The notes under the pieces were generated by a model. The model ran no database searches. It was not told the origin of the DNA and was given only the letters and a program-made list of their open reading frames with translations. From contig JAXMDC010000002.1 of assembly GCA_046349035.1 (NCBI GenBank), forward strand, positions 558,001 through 622,000: a stretch of DNA of 64,000 nt, written 5' to 3'. This DNA comes from JAXMDC01 sp046349035. GTDB taxonomy: Bacteria > Pseudomonadota > Alphaproteobacteria > Rhizobiales > Kaistiaceae. This document shows, piece after piece, positions 1 to 8,859 of this stretch. Positions within the stretch are counted from its first letter, which is position 1. Each line of letters begins with the position of its first letter. Position numbers and translations under genes: made by a program.

Positions 1-48
1 AGGGTGGGCCGGCGCGCTGAGGGCGCCTGCCTCGGTTCGGCGCAGCGC

Positions 49-3000
49 CTAGTTCGGTGTCCTCCGGTTGCGGTCCCCCGCCTCAGGCGCCACGCAGCGG
101 AACGCATTGTTGCCGACCCGGTCCGCAGTCATCCCTTGCGGGCAGACGCACTGGTTGTTGCGGACGGTACCGCCGGTGCAGACGATCTGCGGAGGCGGGG
201 CGACGCACCGGAAGGCGTTTGTGCCGACCTGGTCGGTGCGCATGCCCTCCGGGCAGACGCAACGCCCGTCCCGCACCGTCCCACCGCTGCAGGTGATTTG
301 CGGCGGTGGCGGCGCGACGCAGCGGAAGACGTTGTTGCCGATCCGGTCCAAAGTCGACCCCTGCGGACAGATGCACTGACCGTTGCGGACCGTCCCGCCG
401 GTGCAAGTGATCTGTGGCGGAGGCGGCGCGACGCAGCGGAACGCCGTGTCGCTGAGCCGCTCGACACTCATCCCCTGCGGGCAGACGCACTGGTTGTTGC
501 GCACCGTACCGCCGATGCAGGTGATCTGCGGCGGAATGGGAACGCAACGGAAAGCGTTGGTGCCGACCTGGTCGGTGCGCATGCCCTCGGGGCAGATGCA
601 CCTGCCGTCGCGAACGCTACCGCCGGTGCAGGTGATCTGCGGCGGGATGGCGACACAACGGAAGGCGTTGGTGCCAACTTGGTCCGGGCGCATCCCCTGT
701 GGGCAGACGCATTGATTGTCGCGCACCGTGCCGCCCGTGCAGGTGATCGGCGGCGGGATCGGAACGCAACGGAAGGCGTTGGTCCCGACCTGGTCCGGGC
801 GCATCCCCTGCGGACAGACGCACTCGTTGTTCCTCACCGTGCCGCCGGTGCAGGTGATCGGCGGCGGGATCGGAACGCAACGGAAGGCATTAGCGCCGAC
901 CTGGTCGGTGCGCATGCCTTCGGGGCAGACGCACTTGCCGTCGCGCATGGTACCACCGGTGCAGATGATCTGCGGCGGGATGGGAACACACCGGAAGGCG
1001 TTGGTGCCGACCTGGTCGGTGCGCATGCCTTCGGGGCAGACGCACTTGCCGTCGCGCACGGTACCACCGGTGCAGATGATCTGCGGCGGGATGGGAACAC
1101 ACCGGAAGGCGTTGGTGCCGACCTGGTCCGGGCGCATCCCCTGCGGGCAGATGCACTCGTTGTTCCTGACCGTGCCGCCGGTGCAGGTGATCGGCGGCGG
1201 GATGGGAACGCAACGGAACGAGTTGGGCCCGACCTGCTCCGGCCGCATCCCCTGCGGGCAGACGCACTGATTGTTGCGCACCGTGCCGCCGGTGCAGACG
1301 ACCTGCGGCGGGATGGGAACGCAACGGAACGCATTTGGCCCGGTCCTCTCCGCGCGGAGGCCATCCGGACAGAGGCACTCGTTGTTGAACACCGTCCCGC
1401 CGGTGCAGACGATCTGCGGCGGGATCGCGACGCAGCGGTAGCTGCTTGGCGCGACCTGCTCCGGCCGCATGCCCTGCGGGCAGAAGCACTCGTTGTTGCG
1501 GACCGTGCCGCCGGTACAGACGACGCGCGGCGGCGCAACGCAACGATAGGCGTTGGTGCCGATCTGCTCGGTGAGCATGCCTTGCGGGCAGATGCAGCGC
1601 CCGTCGCGCACCGTGCCGCCGGTACAGAAGATTGGCGGCGGCGGGGGAGCGAGGCACGCGAATGCGTTGAACCCGGTCTGCTCGGCGATCGCTCCCGGCG
1701 GGCAGACACACTGATTGCCGACCACCGTGCCGTTGGCACAGAAAAGCGGAGGGGGCGGGGGCGGCGGGGGCGGGACACAGACGAAGGCGTTGGCACCGGT
1801 CGTCTGGCGCTGGGCTCCGGGCGGGCAGACGCACTCGTTGCCGATGGTCGTGCCGTTAACGCAAAGGATCGGCTGCGGGGGCGGCGGTGTGGCCGCGCAG
1901 ACGAAAGCGTTGGCACCGATCTGATCGCGTCGCGTCCCCGGCGGACACACGCACTCGTTGCCGCGAACCGCCCCGCCGCGGCAGGCGAGCGGGGGCGGGC
2001 CGGTGATGGTGATAATACTGGTGCTGCGGTCGTTCTCCGGCCGCTTGTCGCGGACGCGGAAATCTGGCCACAGCATCTCCTTGCTGTGGCTGATGGCGTC
2101 GCCGGCAAAGTCCGCCGGTATGGCGATGACGATTTCCAGGCGCGCCGCGGCGCCGGGTGGGATGGCGAGGCGGCCGCTGTTGCATTCATAGCTGCCGTTG
2201 CCGGTGACCGCGCAGGCGAGCCCGGCGGTGCGGGTCGACACGCTCTTGATTTCGACCGGCGGAACGAGCGTCCCGCGCATCCCGGCGCTGCCGAGGAACG
2301 GCAGGAGACCGCGATTGTCGATGCCGACGAACAGCGTGCAATCGGCGCCGCGCTCGCAGACCGTACCGCCCGAAGGCGCCAGGTCCGGGAAGGGAACGAA
2401 AGCGTCGACGCAGTCCTGGTCGTTGAACGGCAGCGTGTTGTTGGGTCCGGGCGGCACGGCGGCGCAATTGGTGACCAGCGGTCCCGGATGGTCGGGAGGG
2501 ATGGTGAATTCGACGCTGAAATAGGCTTGGCCGCCGGCCGGAATGTCGTGCGGCCAACTGCAGGCGAAAGCGGGCCCGGCCGGCAGGCAGCTGAAGTCCG
2601 GCGCCGCCGCGACTGTCGGTGGCCCGATGGGCGTATTCGGCAGATCGGTCAGCGTCACCGGCGCCGGATAGGGAGCGTCGCCGAGGTTCTCGACGATGAT
2701 GCCGAACCGGCAGGGGAAGCCCGGGAAACACGGGTCGAGGGACTCGAGCCGCTTGTGGATCGCCAGATCCTTGGGGCAATCGCTCCCCGCATTGCAGATC
2801 AGGCCGATCGCGCAATCGGTATGGTTTTCGGCAAAACCGTCGCCGTCGAAGTCCGATGCGATGGTGGCGCAGTTGCGCAGCGCGCTCGGCACCGGCACGG
2901 GGTTGAGCAGGTCGTAGACCTGCATCATCGTCACCGAGTCGCCCGGCTGGAGGCCGCCCGGCACCCCTGGCCGTGAGCAGGCCTGCGCACCGGCAAATCC

Positions 3001-5709
3001 CGTTCCCGGCACGCAGGTCCAGAACGCCGGGGCCACGCCGCCCAGACGGGCCGCCGGGCTGTCGGGGGCCTCGTTGATCGAGATCGGCCCAAAATAGGGC
3101 GCGCTGCCGATATTGATGATGTCGATCAGAAAGAAGCAGCCCCATCCGGCGGGGCTGCTCTCGCAGGTGATGCCGGCCTTCTTGCGGATGTCGAGGATTG
3201 GCCGCGCCATCGGATGTCCGGACGGAAAGCGCGAAAGCACGGCGCAGCCGTATTCGTTCGCTGGATTGAGATCGCGCGGGCCGCCGCCCCAATCGATCCA
3301 GCCGCAATTCCGGACGTTGAAGATGCCGGGAACGATGGGACCGGCGGCGACCGCCAGCGTCACCTCGCGAAACTCGCCGGGTGCCAGAACTACTGGCCCG
3401 TGGGTGCAGGCGAAGGCATTGCCACCGCCTGGGCCGCATACCCACTCCGGGCTCGGTCCCCAGCCGGCCAGAACCGCTCCGGCATAGTCGACCTGATCGC
3501 GGATAGCGAGCGGGCCGGCATAGGGGGCGGCGCCGACATTGGTGACGCGCGCCAGATACCGGCAGACGCCGAACCAGTCGCATTGGCCGCCGACTGCGAA
3601 CTTATCGAAGCGGAGATCCGGGAGATAGGCCGGCGTTCCCGGGCTCGCCGTCGCCACGTAGGCGCAGACATTGTTCGCGTAAGCCCGCGAATAAGCCTCC
3701 GGACCCGGCGCGAGGAGGTCGACGCAGTTGGTGAAGACCGGTTGGCTCCACCACGCCGGGATTGCGAACCCGATCGGGAAGGAGATCGACGCACCCGGCG
3801 GGAGGTCGACCGGCCCGTGGACGCATTGATAGGCTCCGGGGCCCTGTGGGCTGCAGGTCCAGTCGGCGGGCGGCAGGCCGACATACGCGGCGCCATCGCC
3901 GGGCCTGTCGAGAACGGTGAGGGGCCCGCGGTAGGTATCGTTGCCGGCATTGCTGACCGTCACTTCGAAGCGGCACTCGATGCCTGGAGCGCAAGACGGC
4001 GCCAGCGGTCGCTTGGCAAGGCGGAGGTCGATCCTCTTCTCCACCGCCGGCGGCTGTTGAAACAGGGCCACCGCGCCGACACGCGTGGCGTCGTTGCGGA
4101 TCACCTCCGGTGCAATCGGATTGCCGGTCGGATCGACATTGACGTCCGCGTCGACGAGATAAGCGCGATCCAGGCCGTTGGCCGTGTCGGCCGGAGATAG
4201 CGCGCGATAAGGGCCATTTGCGGCCGCGGGGGCGATTTCCTGATAGGCCGTTTGGGTCTGCCCTTGCAGGCCCGAAACCTCGGCCGTGTCGCTGTGGCTG
4301 CCTGTGACTGGATCGAAGCAGGCGCCGCTCGGCGAGCAAAGCGCGTCGCCGGTCATCCACGCGAAAGCGTCGGCCTGCGTCAGGTCGACCTGGCCGCCGG
4401 GACCGTAGCCCGGCCCGAAGGCGACGCCGCCAGCGGCGCCAGCGCGCAGATAGGGCGGGCCCTCGACTTCCCGATCGTGGAAGCCGACATCGTAGCGCCC
4501 GGCCGGCTGCCACCGGCCGCTGGCGTCGAGTTCGTAGCGAAGGACCCGCGCCTCGTGCGGATAGGCGAAGGCGTTCTCGGCCGCGAGGCCGAGGTTCCGC
4601 ACGCCGCCGCGCTCGGCCAGCAGCATCGTCGCCTGCGCCCCCTCCTTGGCAAAGGCGATCGTCGCCACCGGGTGCGACGGACCGGCATGTGCGGTGAAGT
4701 CGATGGAGCTGTAGAACTCGGGGATGAGGAATTCGCGGCGAACGGTCAGGGCGTCGAAGCCGCCGTCGGCGGCGAGAGCGATCGACCAGACGGAGTTTTT
4801 CTGATCGTCGCCGGCGTTGGTCCAAGCCGGGTTGCCGAACCCCTGCGATCCCCAGATCGCATAGTAGAGGCGGATTTCGCCCGTTCCGGCATCGCGGCGC
4901 ACGTCGAGACCCCACACGCGCCGCCGGAAATCGGCGAAGTTCCAGCAGGCAGGGGCGCGGCTGAATTCGTTTACTGGGCAATTGGCGATGCGAGCCGACG
5001 AGGCCGGGTCGAACGGTACGGGCGGCAATGCCACCGCCCGCCCGGTCGCCGCGTCGGTGAAGACGCCCCGGCCGATCATCCCGTGGTCGAAGTACCCGAG
5101 GTCGGCCCCGTCGACCGCGCCGACCCGGTGGATCATTCCCGTCTCGAGATCGGTGACGAACAACTGGCGATGCCACTTGTCGTAAGCGATGTTGCCGAGC
5201 GCCGCGCCGGTGTTGCTGCGGCCGGCCAGCGTGATTTCGGCGAACTTCTCCGCCCGGTAGTTGTCGGCGCCGACTAGCCGGTAGACGGTGCCGGGGCCGC
5301 CATCGCGGCCCCACATGCCGGTCATCCATGCGGAATTGTCGCCGGCACGGTGAAGCCCGAACGCTGAAGTCGCGGTGACGTAGACATTGGGCGGGCTGGC
5401 GTCGTCGACGGTCACGCCGAAGACCTGTCCGACTTCGCCCGCGGTGACGCTGAAGAGATGCGGCTCGTTCAGCCAGTGGCGGCCATCGGCGGCGTAGCCC
5501 GGCGCACTGAGATCGAGAGCAACGCCGACCTGGCCGCTCGGATCGATGACGGTCTGCGGCCCGGCGATTGTACCGACCGTCGTCGTCCCGGAGAACTTGG
5601 TAACGAAAGCGACGCCACCGTGCGCCGGCTGCGCCGCCGCGGGCGCTAGGGATCCCGCCAGCCAAGCGAACGCGGCCGCCAAGCCCAACCGTGACATCTG
5701 CCCGCCCAT
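49..5709 (-). CDS. Giant exported repeat protein (propeller-like + DUF11-like + Cys-rich tandem repeats)
   Basis: About 1,886 residues. I chose the ATG at 5709 because GGAGAGG lies nine bases upstream; an ATG four codons later is also possible, and the open frame extends back to 5745. A signal peptide ends near residue 28 (...LAPAAA|QPAHG). Residues of roughly 30-545 are rich in GxxxRVxxVD and LYVTDLETG-like turns and look like a beta-propeller. Residues of about 555-1240 hold five modules of 100-140 residues with the DUF11-like pattern FEVTVSNAGNDTYRGPLTV, each with its own cysteines. The C-terminal third is 17 units of about 37 residues with four cysteines each, consensus CTGGTVRNNQCVCPQGM, separated by proline-rich linkers. 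No sorting motif, membrane anchor or autotransporter barrel is visible, so how it reaches or stays at the cell surface is unknown. Adhesion or matrix function is inference only. Confidence 0.85.
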   Translation of the reverse strand: MGGQMSRLGLAAAFAWLAGSLAPAAAQPAHGGVAFVTKFSGTTTVGTIAGPQTVIDPSGQVGVALDLSAPGYAADGRHWLNEPHLFSVTAGEVGQVFGVTVDDASPPNVYVTATSAFGLHRAGDNSAWMTGMWGRDGGPGTVYRLVGADNYRAEKFAEITLAGRSNTGAALGNIAYDKWHRQLFVTDLETGMIHRVGAVDGADLGYFDHGMIGRGVFTDAATGRAVALPPVPFDPASSARIANCPVNEFSRAPACWNFADFRRRVWGLDVRRDAGTGEIRLYYAIWGSQGFGNPAWTNAGDDQKNSVWSIALAADGGFDALTVRREFLIPEFYSSIDFTAHAGPSHPVATIAFAKEGAQATMLLAERGGVRNLGLAAENAFAYPHEARVLRYELDASGRWQPAGRYDVGFHDREVEGPPYLRAGAAGGVAFGPGYGPGGQVDLTQADAFAWMTGDALCSPSGACFDPVTGSHSDTAEVSGLQGQTQTAYQEIAPAAANGPYRALSPADTANGLDRAYLVDADVNVDPTGNPIAPEVIRNDATRVGAVALFQQPPAVEKRIDLRLAKRPLAPSCAPGIECRFEVTVSNAGNDTYRGPLTVLDRPGDGAAYVGLPPADWTCSPQGPGAYQCVHGPVDLPPGASISFPIGFAIPAWWSQPVFTNCVDLLAPGPEAYSRAYANNVCAYVATASPGTPAYLPDLRFDKFAVGGQCDWFGVCRYLARVTNVGAAPYAGPLAIRDQVDYAGAVLAGWGPSPEWVCGPGGGNAFACTHGPVVLAPGEFREVTLAVAAGPIVPGIFNVRNCGWIDWGGGPRDLNPANEYGCAVLSRFPSGHPMARPILDIRKKAGITCESSPAGWGCFFLIDIINIGSAPYFGPISINEAPDSPAARLGGVAPAFWTCVPGTGFAGAQACSRPGVPGGLQPGDSVTMMQVYDLLNPVPVPSALRNCATIASDFDGDGFAENHTDCAIGLICNAGSDCPKDLAIHKRLESLDPCFPGFPCRFGIIVENLGDAPYPAPVTLTDLPNTPIGPPTVAAAPDFSCLPAGPAFACSWPHDIPAGGQAYFSVEFTIPPDHPGPLVTNCAAVPPGPNNTLPFNDQDCVDAFVPFPDLAPSGGTVCERGADCTLFVGIDNRGLLPFLGSAGMRGTLVPPVEIKSVSTRTAGLACAVTGNGSYECNSGRLAIPPGAAARLEIVIAIPADFAGDAISHSKEMLWPDFRVRDKRPENDRSTSIITITGPPPLACRGGAVRGNECVCPPGTRRDQIGANAFVCAATPPPPQPILCVNGTTIGNECVCPPGAQRQTTGANAFVCVPPPPPPPPPLFCANGTVVGNQCVCPPGAIAEQTGFNAFACLAPPPPPIFCTGGTVRDGRCICPQGMLTEQIGTNAYRCVAPPRVVCTGGTVRNNECFCPQGMRPEQVAPSSYRCVAIPPQIVCTGGTVFNNECLCPDGLRAERTGPNAFRCVPIPPQVVCTGGTVRNNQCVCPQGMRPEQVGPNSFRCVPIPPPITCTGGTVRNNECICPQGMRPDQVGTNAFRCVPIPPQIICTGGTVRDGKCVCPEGMRTDQVGTNAFRCVPIPPQIICTGGTMRDGKCVCPEGMRTDQVGANAFRCVPIPPPITCTGGTVRNNECVCPQGMRPDQVGTNAFRCVPIPPPITCTGGTVRDNQCVCPQGMRPDQVGTNAFRCVAIPPQITCTGGSVRDGRCICPEGMRTDQVGTNAFRCVPIPPQITCIGGTVRNNQCVCPQGMSVERLSDTAFRCVAPPPPQITCTGGTVRNGQCICPQGSTLDRIGNNVFRCVAPPPPQITCSGGTVRDGRCVCPEGMRTDQVGTNAFRCVAPPPQIVCTGGTVRNNQCVCPQGMTADRVGNNAFRCVAPEAGDRNRRTPN
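85..1989 (-). repeat. 111-bp tandem repeat array, 17 units, inside the giant gene
   Basis: The 3' end of the giant gene is an in-frame array with a period of 111 bp (37 codons). Phase can be checked directly: the word GCAGATGATC occurs at 961 and again at 1072. Two adjacent units in that stretch are almost identical over their full length, which points to recent duplication, while the outermost units have diverged and carry longer polyproline linkers. Each unit encodes Cys-x(9)-Cys-x-Cys-x(14,15)-Cys. Because the period is a multiple of three, unit gain or loss keeps the reading frame. Confidence 0.93.
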
Positions 5710-5870
5710 AGCCGCAATCCTCTCCGCGACGCCAATGGGCCACATGCCCGGCTCGCCACAGGAGAGTCATTGAGCGCCGTCAATGTCGTGGGAGCCGCCG
5801 CTCGCTCGCCGGCATCAGATAGCCGCCGGGTGGAGCGCCACACTCGTCGCCGCCGCCGCCCGACCTCTCG

Positions 5871-6335
5871 TCAAGGGGCCCGCGGCGGCCCGCCGTGCCG
5901 ATGCGATCCCGCGTAGACGGTCCATCGCACTGCCATCGCCGCCAGCATGCCGAGCAGCATGGCGACATGGCTGCTGACGTTGAGCGTTGCATCAGTGAAG
6001 AACGGCAGGGTGCCGCCAGCGGTGAGAGCTATGACGGCTAATGTGGGCAAGGCCATGCCGACGGCCATTTCGGCTGTGAGTCGCGCGCCGTGGCCGCGAT
6101 AAAGCATGAAAGCGGCCATGGACGTCTCCATCGCCCCCAGCATCAGGATTTCGTCGAGATAGCGGTGAGAGCGAAGGACCGCACCGAAACCGGTCGGGTC
6201 CATCGGCGAGCGGAAGAGCGCGCCATAGGCGACCATGCCGACCGCCATCGCCGCAACCATCTCGATGAAATGGCGGAAGAAGCGCCCGGTGGCTGCGCCG
6301 TTGTCGACGTGATGTTCGGAATGATCGGCGGTCAT
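5871..6335 (-). CDS. Small four-helix membrane protein, function unknown
   Basis: 154 residues. The ATG at 6335 is preceded by GGGGGAA at a good distance; an upstream in-frame extension has no such site. The N-terminus is His-rich (DHSEHHVDN) and cytoplasmic by charge. Four hydrophobic segments follow, near residues 25-42, 60-80, 90-110 and 120-137, with an MLxxMETSMAAFMLYRGHG loop between the second and third. I do not recognise a family. It lies between the giant repeat protein and the GGDEF gene on the same strand, but gaps of about 85-160 bp leave co-transcription open. Confidence 0.7.
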   Translation of the reverse strand: MTADHSEHHVDNGAATGRFFRHFIEMVAAMAVGMVAYGALFRSPMDPTGFGAVLRSHRYLDEILMLGAMETSMAAFMLYRGHGARLTAEMAVGMALPTLAVIALTAGGTLPFFTDATLNVSSHVAMLLGMLAAMAVRWTVYAGSHRHGGPPRAP

Positions 6336-6419
6336 CGCGCTATTCCCCCGGTCGCCGTCGCCAGAGGTATCACAGCCGCAGACCGCCGAAGACCGGCGCA
6401 TTGCCGCGCCGCTCGGTGG

Positions 6420-8618
6420 CTAAGCGGCGTCGGCCGCCGGCGCCGGTGCGTCGCGGGCGGCGACGCGGATATGCCCGCGCCCGCGGCGCTTGGCATCGAG
6501 GCACGCTCCCTCGGCGAGGGCAAGAACCTCCTCCGGCTCCGCACCGCCGCTCATGATCGCTATGCCGATATTGGCCCCGAGGCCGTCTGCGCTTTCCGGC
6601 AGGGCGTCAGCGATCACTTCGATCAGCTTCCCGCAAATGAGGTTGGCTTGGCCGACCGTCGCGCCGCGGAGCAGCAGCCCAAACTCGTCCGCGCCGATGC
6701 GCGAAACGAGATCGTGGCCGCGAACCGATTGGCGTAGCAGACCTCCGACCTTGCGCAAGATCGTGTCGCCGATCGCTGCGCCTTTGGTGGCATTCACGTC
6801 GGCGAAGCGGTGAAGGTCGAGGACGCATACCGCATCGGTGTGCTCGCCGCCCGTTGAATCGAGGCGGGCGAGGGCCAGCGAGCGTTCGAAGCCTTTGCGG
6901 TTGGGAAGGCCGGTGAGAGGATCGCTCGTCGGATCGGGGGCAATGCGCTGTTGGCGAACCTGCTCCTGGGTGACGTCCCAGCAGGTGCCGACCAGTACCC
7001 GCCCGGCCGCGCTCTCCGTTTCCAGCCGCGCGGCGCTGACGCGCACGAACCGGGTTTCTCCACTCGCCGCCCAAACGATACGGAAGTCGCCGTCGAAGCC
7101 GCCCTGGCAGTCCGCGTCCCGGATTCGTGTCGCGAAGCTTTGCCGGTCGCTCGGATGGAAGAGACGCGCCCAGTTCGCTTCGTTGGCGGTGAAGAGTCCG
7201 GGATCGGTGCCGAACAGCGAGTGCATCCGGCCGTCCCACCACAGCTCGCCGGTCGTCAGGTTCAGCTCCCACACGCCGATATTGCCCGCCTTGGTCGCAA
7301 GCTGGATGCGCTGGTTGAGGCGGTCTAACCGTTCGGCGGCCGCCTTCTGCTTGGTGATATCGGTATGGGTGCCGATCATCCGCAGCCCGATTCCGCTGGC
7401 AGTCCGTTCGATGACCCGCCCGCGATCGAGAATCCACACCCAGCCGCCGTCCTTGTGCCGCATGCGGAATTCGCACTCGAACTGGTCAGTGCGGCCGGAG
7501 ATGCAAGCGGCGTCGGCGGCCTCGGCGATCGCCAGGTCGTCCGGGTGGAGCAGGCCGCGCCAGTCATCGACGCTGTCGCCGACCTCGTGCGCGTCGTAGC
7601 CGAGCATCGACTTCCATACCGGCGAGAAGAACGTCTTACCGCTCGCAATGTCGCGGTCCCAGACGCCTTGTCCGGCGCTCTGCAGGGCAAAGCTCCACCG
7701 GCTCTCGCTGGCCGCGAGGCGTTGGTTGGCCCGCCGAAGCTCGCCGAGCGCAAGAGCGATGCAGAACGGAATGACGCCGAGCACGGCTGCAGTGATGCAG
7801 ACGCTCTGCACCGGGGCGCCGGCAAAGCGGCTGGTTGCAGGAATGAGGTCGCCGAGACCGGCAACGAGTATCGTCGCCGCCGTGGCGGCACCTGCTAACG
7901 CGGCGGTCAGCTCTGGCCCGCGGAAGGCAGCCAGCGCCGCTGGCACCGCGATCGCCAAAAACGGATAGGGCGAATGAAGCACGGCGAGATAGGTGATGGT
8001 GCCGCTGCCGATCAGCCAGCCGGAGAGTTCGAGAAAGCGCCAGCTCCCGAGAACTTGCCGCCATGCCTCCCGCGAACTGAGGAGGGCGATCGGCAAGATG
8101 ACGAGCGCGCCGAGGGCCTCTCCGGTCCACCACGTGAGGCCGACGAGGATCGGGTTGGCTCGGCCGGTGCCGCCGACGATCCAGGCGGCGGCAAGCGCAC
8201 CGGCCACCGGTGCAGCGATCGCCGCGACCGCCTGGATCTCCAGGTAGTGCCGGCGGTCGTCCCGGAAGCGGAAAGGCGCCGCCGGGCGACCGCGAATGAG
8301 CGTCACCGCGAGGGCGGTTTGTGCAACCCCGACCAGGGCCAGGGCGAGGCTCTCCGCGGAGTCCGCGCCGCCCACAAGCCCCGCGGCCACGCCGCCGATC
8401 AGGGTTGCGCCAAGGACGGTCAGGAAATGAGCCGGAAACGCCGTGAGGCAGGCGATCAGAGCCGCCGTATGTCCGATCCAGGGATACGCGAGGCCGCCGT
8501 TGTTGCGCGCACTCGGCAAGGCGACCAGCGCCGCCACCGCGAATCCAAGGATCGTCAACGAGACGGCCGGCGCGGCGCGCTTGGCTTCATCGCGCAAAAA
8601 GTGTGCGGTCAGGCTCAC
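6420..8618 (-). CDS. MASE1-PAS-PAS-GGDEF diguanylate cyclase
   Basis: 732 residues, GTG start with GAGGGGG eight bases upstream. Residues 1-290 form a polytopic MASE1-type membrane sensor (eight or so hydrophobic segments). Two PAS domains follow, about 305-425 and 430-550 (SxxQGVWDRDIASG..., AGNIGVWELNLTTG...), each ending in the usual DIT/DVT hinge. The GGDEF domain spans about 560-720 with DPLTGLPNRKGFER at its start. The signature reads GADEF (642-646) instead of GGDEF, and an RxxD product-inhibition site (RGHD, 633-636) sits exactly five residues before it. With Asp and Glu of the motif kept, synthesis of cyclic-di-GMP from two GTP is plausible, but the Gly-to-Ala change leaves activity unproven. 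Expected in the inner membrane; signal unknown. Confidence 0.9.
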   Translation of the reverse strand: MSLTAHFLRDEAKRAAPAVSLTILGFAVAALVALPSARNNGGLAYPWIGHTAALIACLTAFPAHFLTVLGATLIGGVAAGLVGGADSAESLALALVGVAQTALAVTLIRGRPAAPFRFRDDRRHYLEIQAVAAIAAPVAGALAAAWIVGGTGRANPILVGLTWWTGEALGALVILPIALLSSREAWRQVLGSWRFLELSGWLIGSGTITYLAVLHSPYPFLAIAVPAALAAFRGPELTAALAGAATAATILVAGLGDLIPATSRFAGAPVQSVCITAAVLGVIPFCIALALGELRRANQRLAASESRWSFALQSAGQGVWDRDIASGKTFFSPVWKSMLGYDAHEVGDSVDDWRGLLHPDDLAIAEAADAACISGRTDQFECEFRMRHKDGGWVWILDRGRVIERTASGIGLRMIGTHTDITKQKAAAERLDRLNQRIQLATKAGNIGVWELNLTTGELWWDGRMHSLFGTDPGLFTANEANWARLFHPSDRQSFATRIRDADCQGGFDGDFRIVWAASGETRFVRVSAARLETESAAGRVLVGTCWDVTQEQVRQQRIAPDPTSDPLTGLPNRKGFERSLALARLDSTGGEHTDAVCVLDLHRFADVNATKGAAIGDTILRKVGGLLRQSVRGHDLVSRIGADEFGLLLRGATVGQANLICGKLIEVIADALPESADGLGANIGIAIMSGGAEPEEVLALAEGACLDAKRRGRGHIRVAARDAPAPAADAA

Positions 8619-8799
8619 CGAAAACGCCCCCTCGCGGGCCCTGCGGAAAGGGCGGAGGATGACGCCGAACTATTGAGATTGATTGAATCGCCGGTACGTT
8701 TTCTACCGAAAGGAGCTGCCAAAGCCATGAAATCCGGCGGCTGGCGAGCCCTTCTCAAGCACTCTTTAACCCTGGCCGGCGGAAGGGCGGTCGCTCGCC

Positions 8800-8839
8800 G
8801 AAAGGAAAAGGGCCGTCCCGTGGCGCCGGGACGGCCCTT
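8800..8839 (-). terminator. Rho-independent terminator of the iorAB-type genes
   Basis: A 13-bp perfect stem (8808-8820 with 8827-8839, arm AAGGGCCGTCCCG) with a 6-base loop. Read on the minus strand it is followed by CTTTTCCTTT. It lies about 20 bp past the stop codon of the molybdopterin subunit gene. Confidence 0.88.
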
Positions 8840-8859
8840 GGTTGTGCTCGCCTCGGGCG

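Noticed and set aside
4..2976. A 990-codon open frame on the plus strand opposite the Cys-rich repeats.
   Set aside because: It mirrors the repeat array of the minus-strand gene, has an Arg/Ala/Asp-rich shadow composition and no start signal; GC-rich antisense frames are routinely open.
8619..8799. Looked for a small gene or RNA between the GGDEF gene and the iorB terminator.
   Set aside because: No frame with a start signal and no stable structure other than the terminator.
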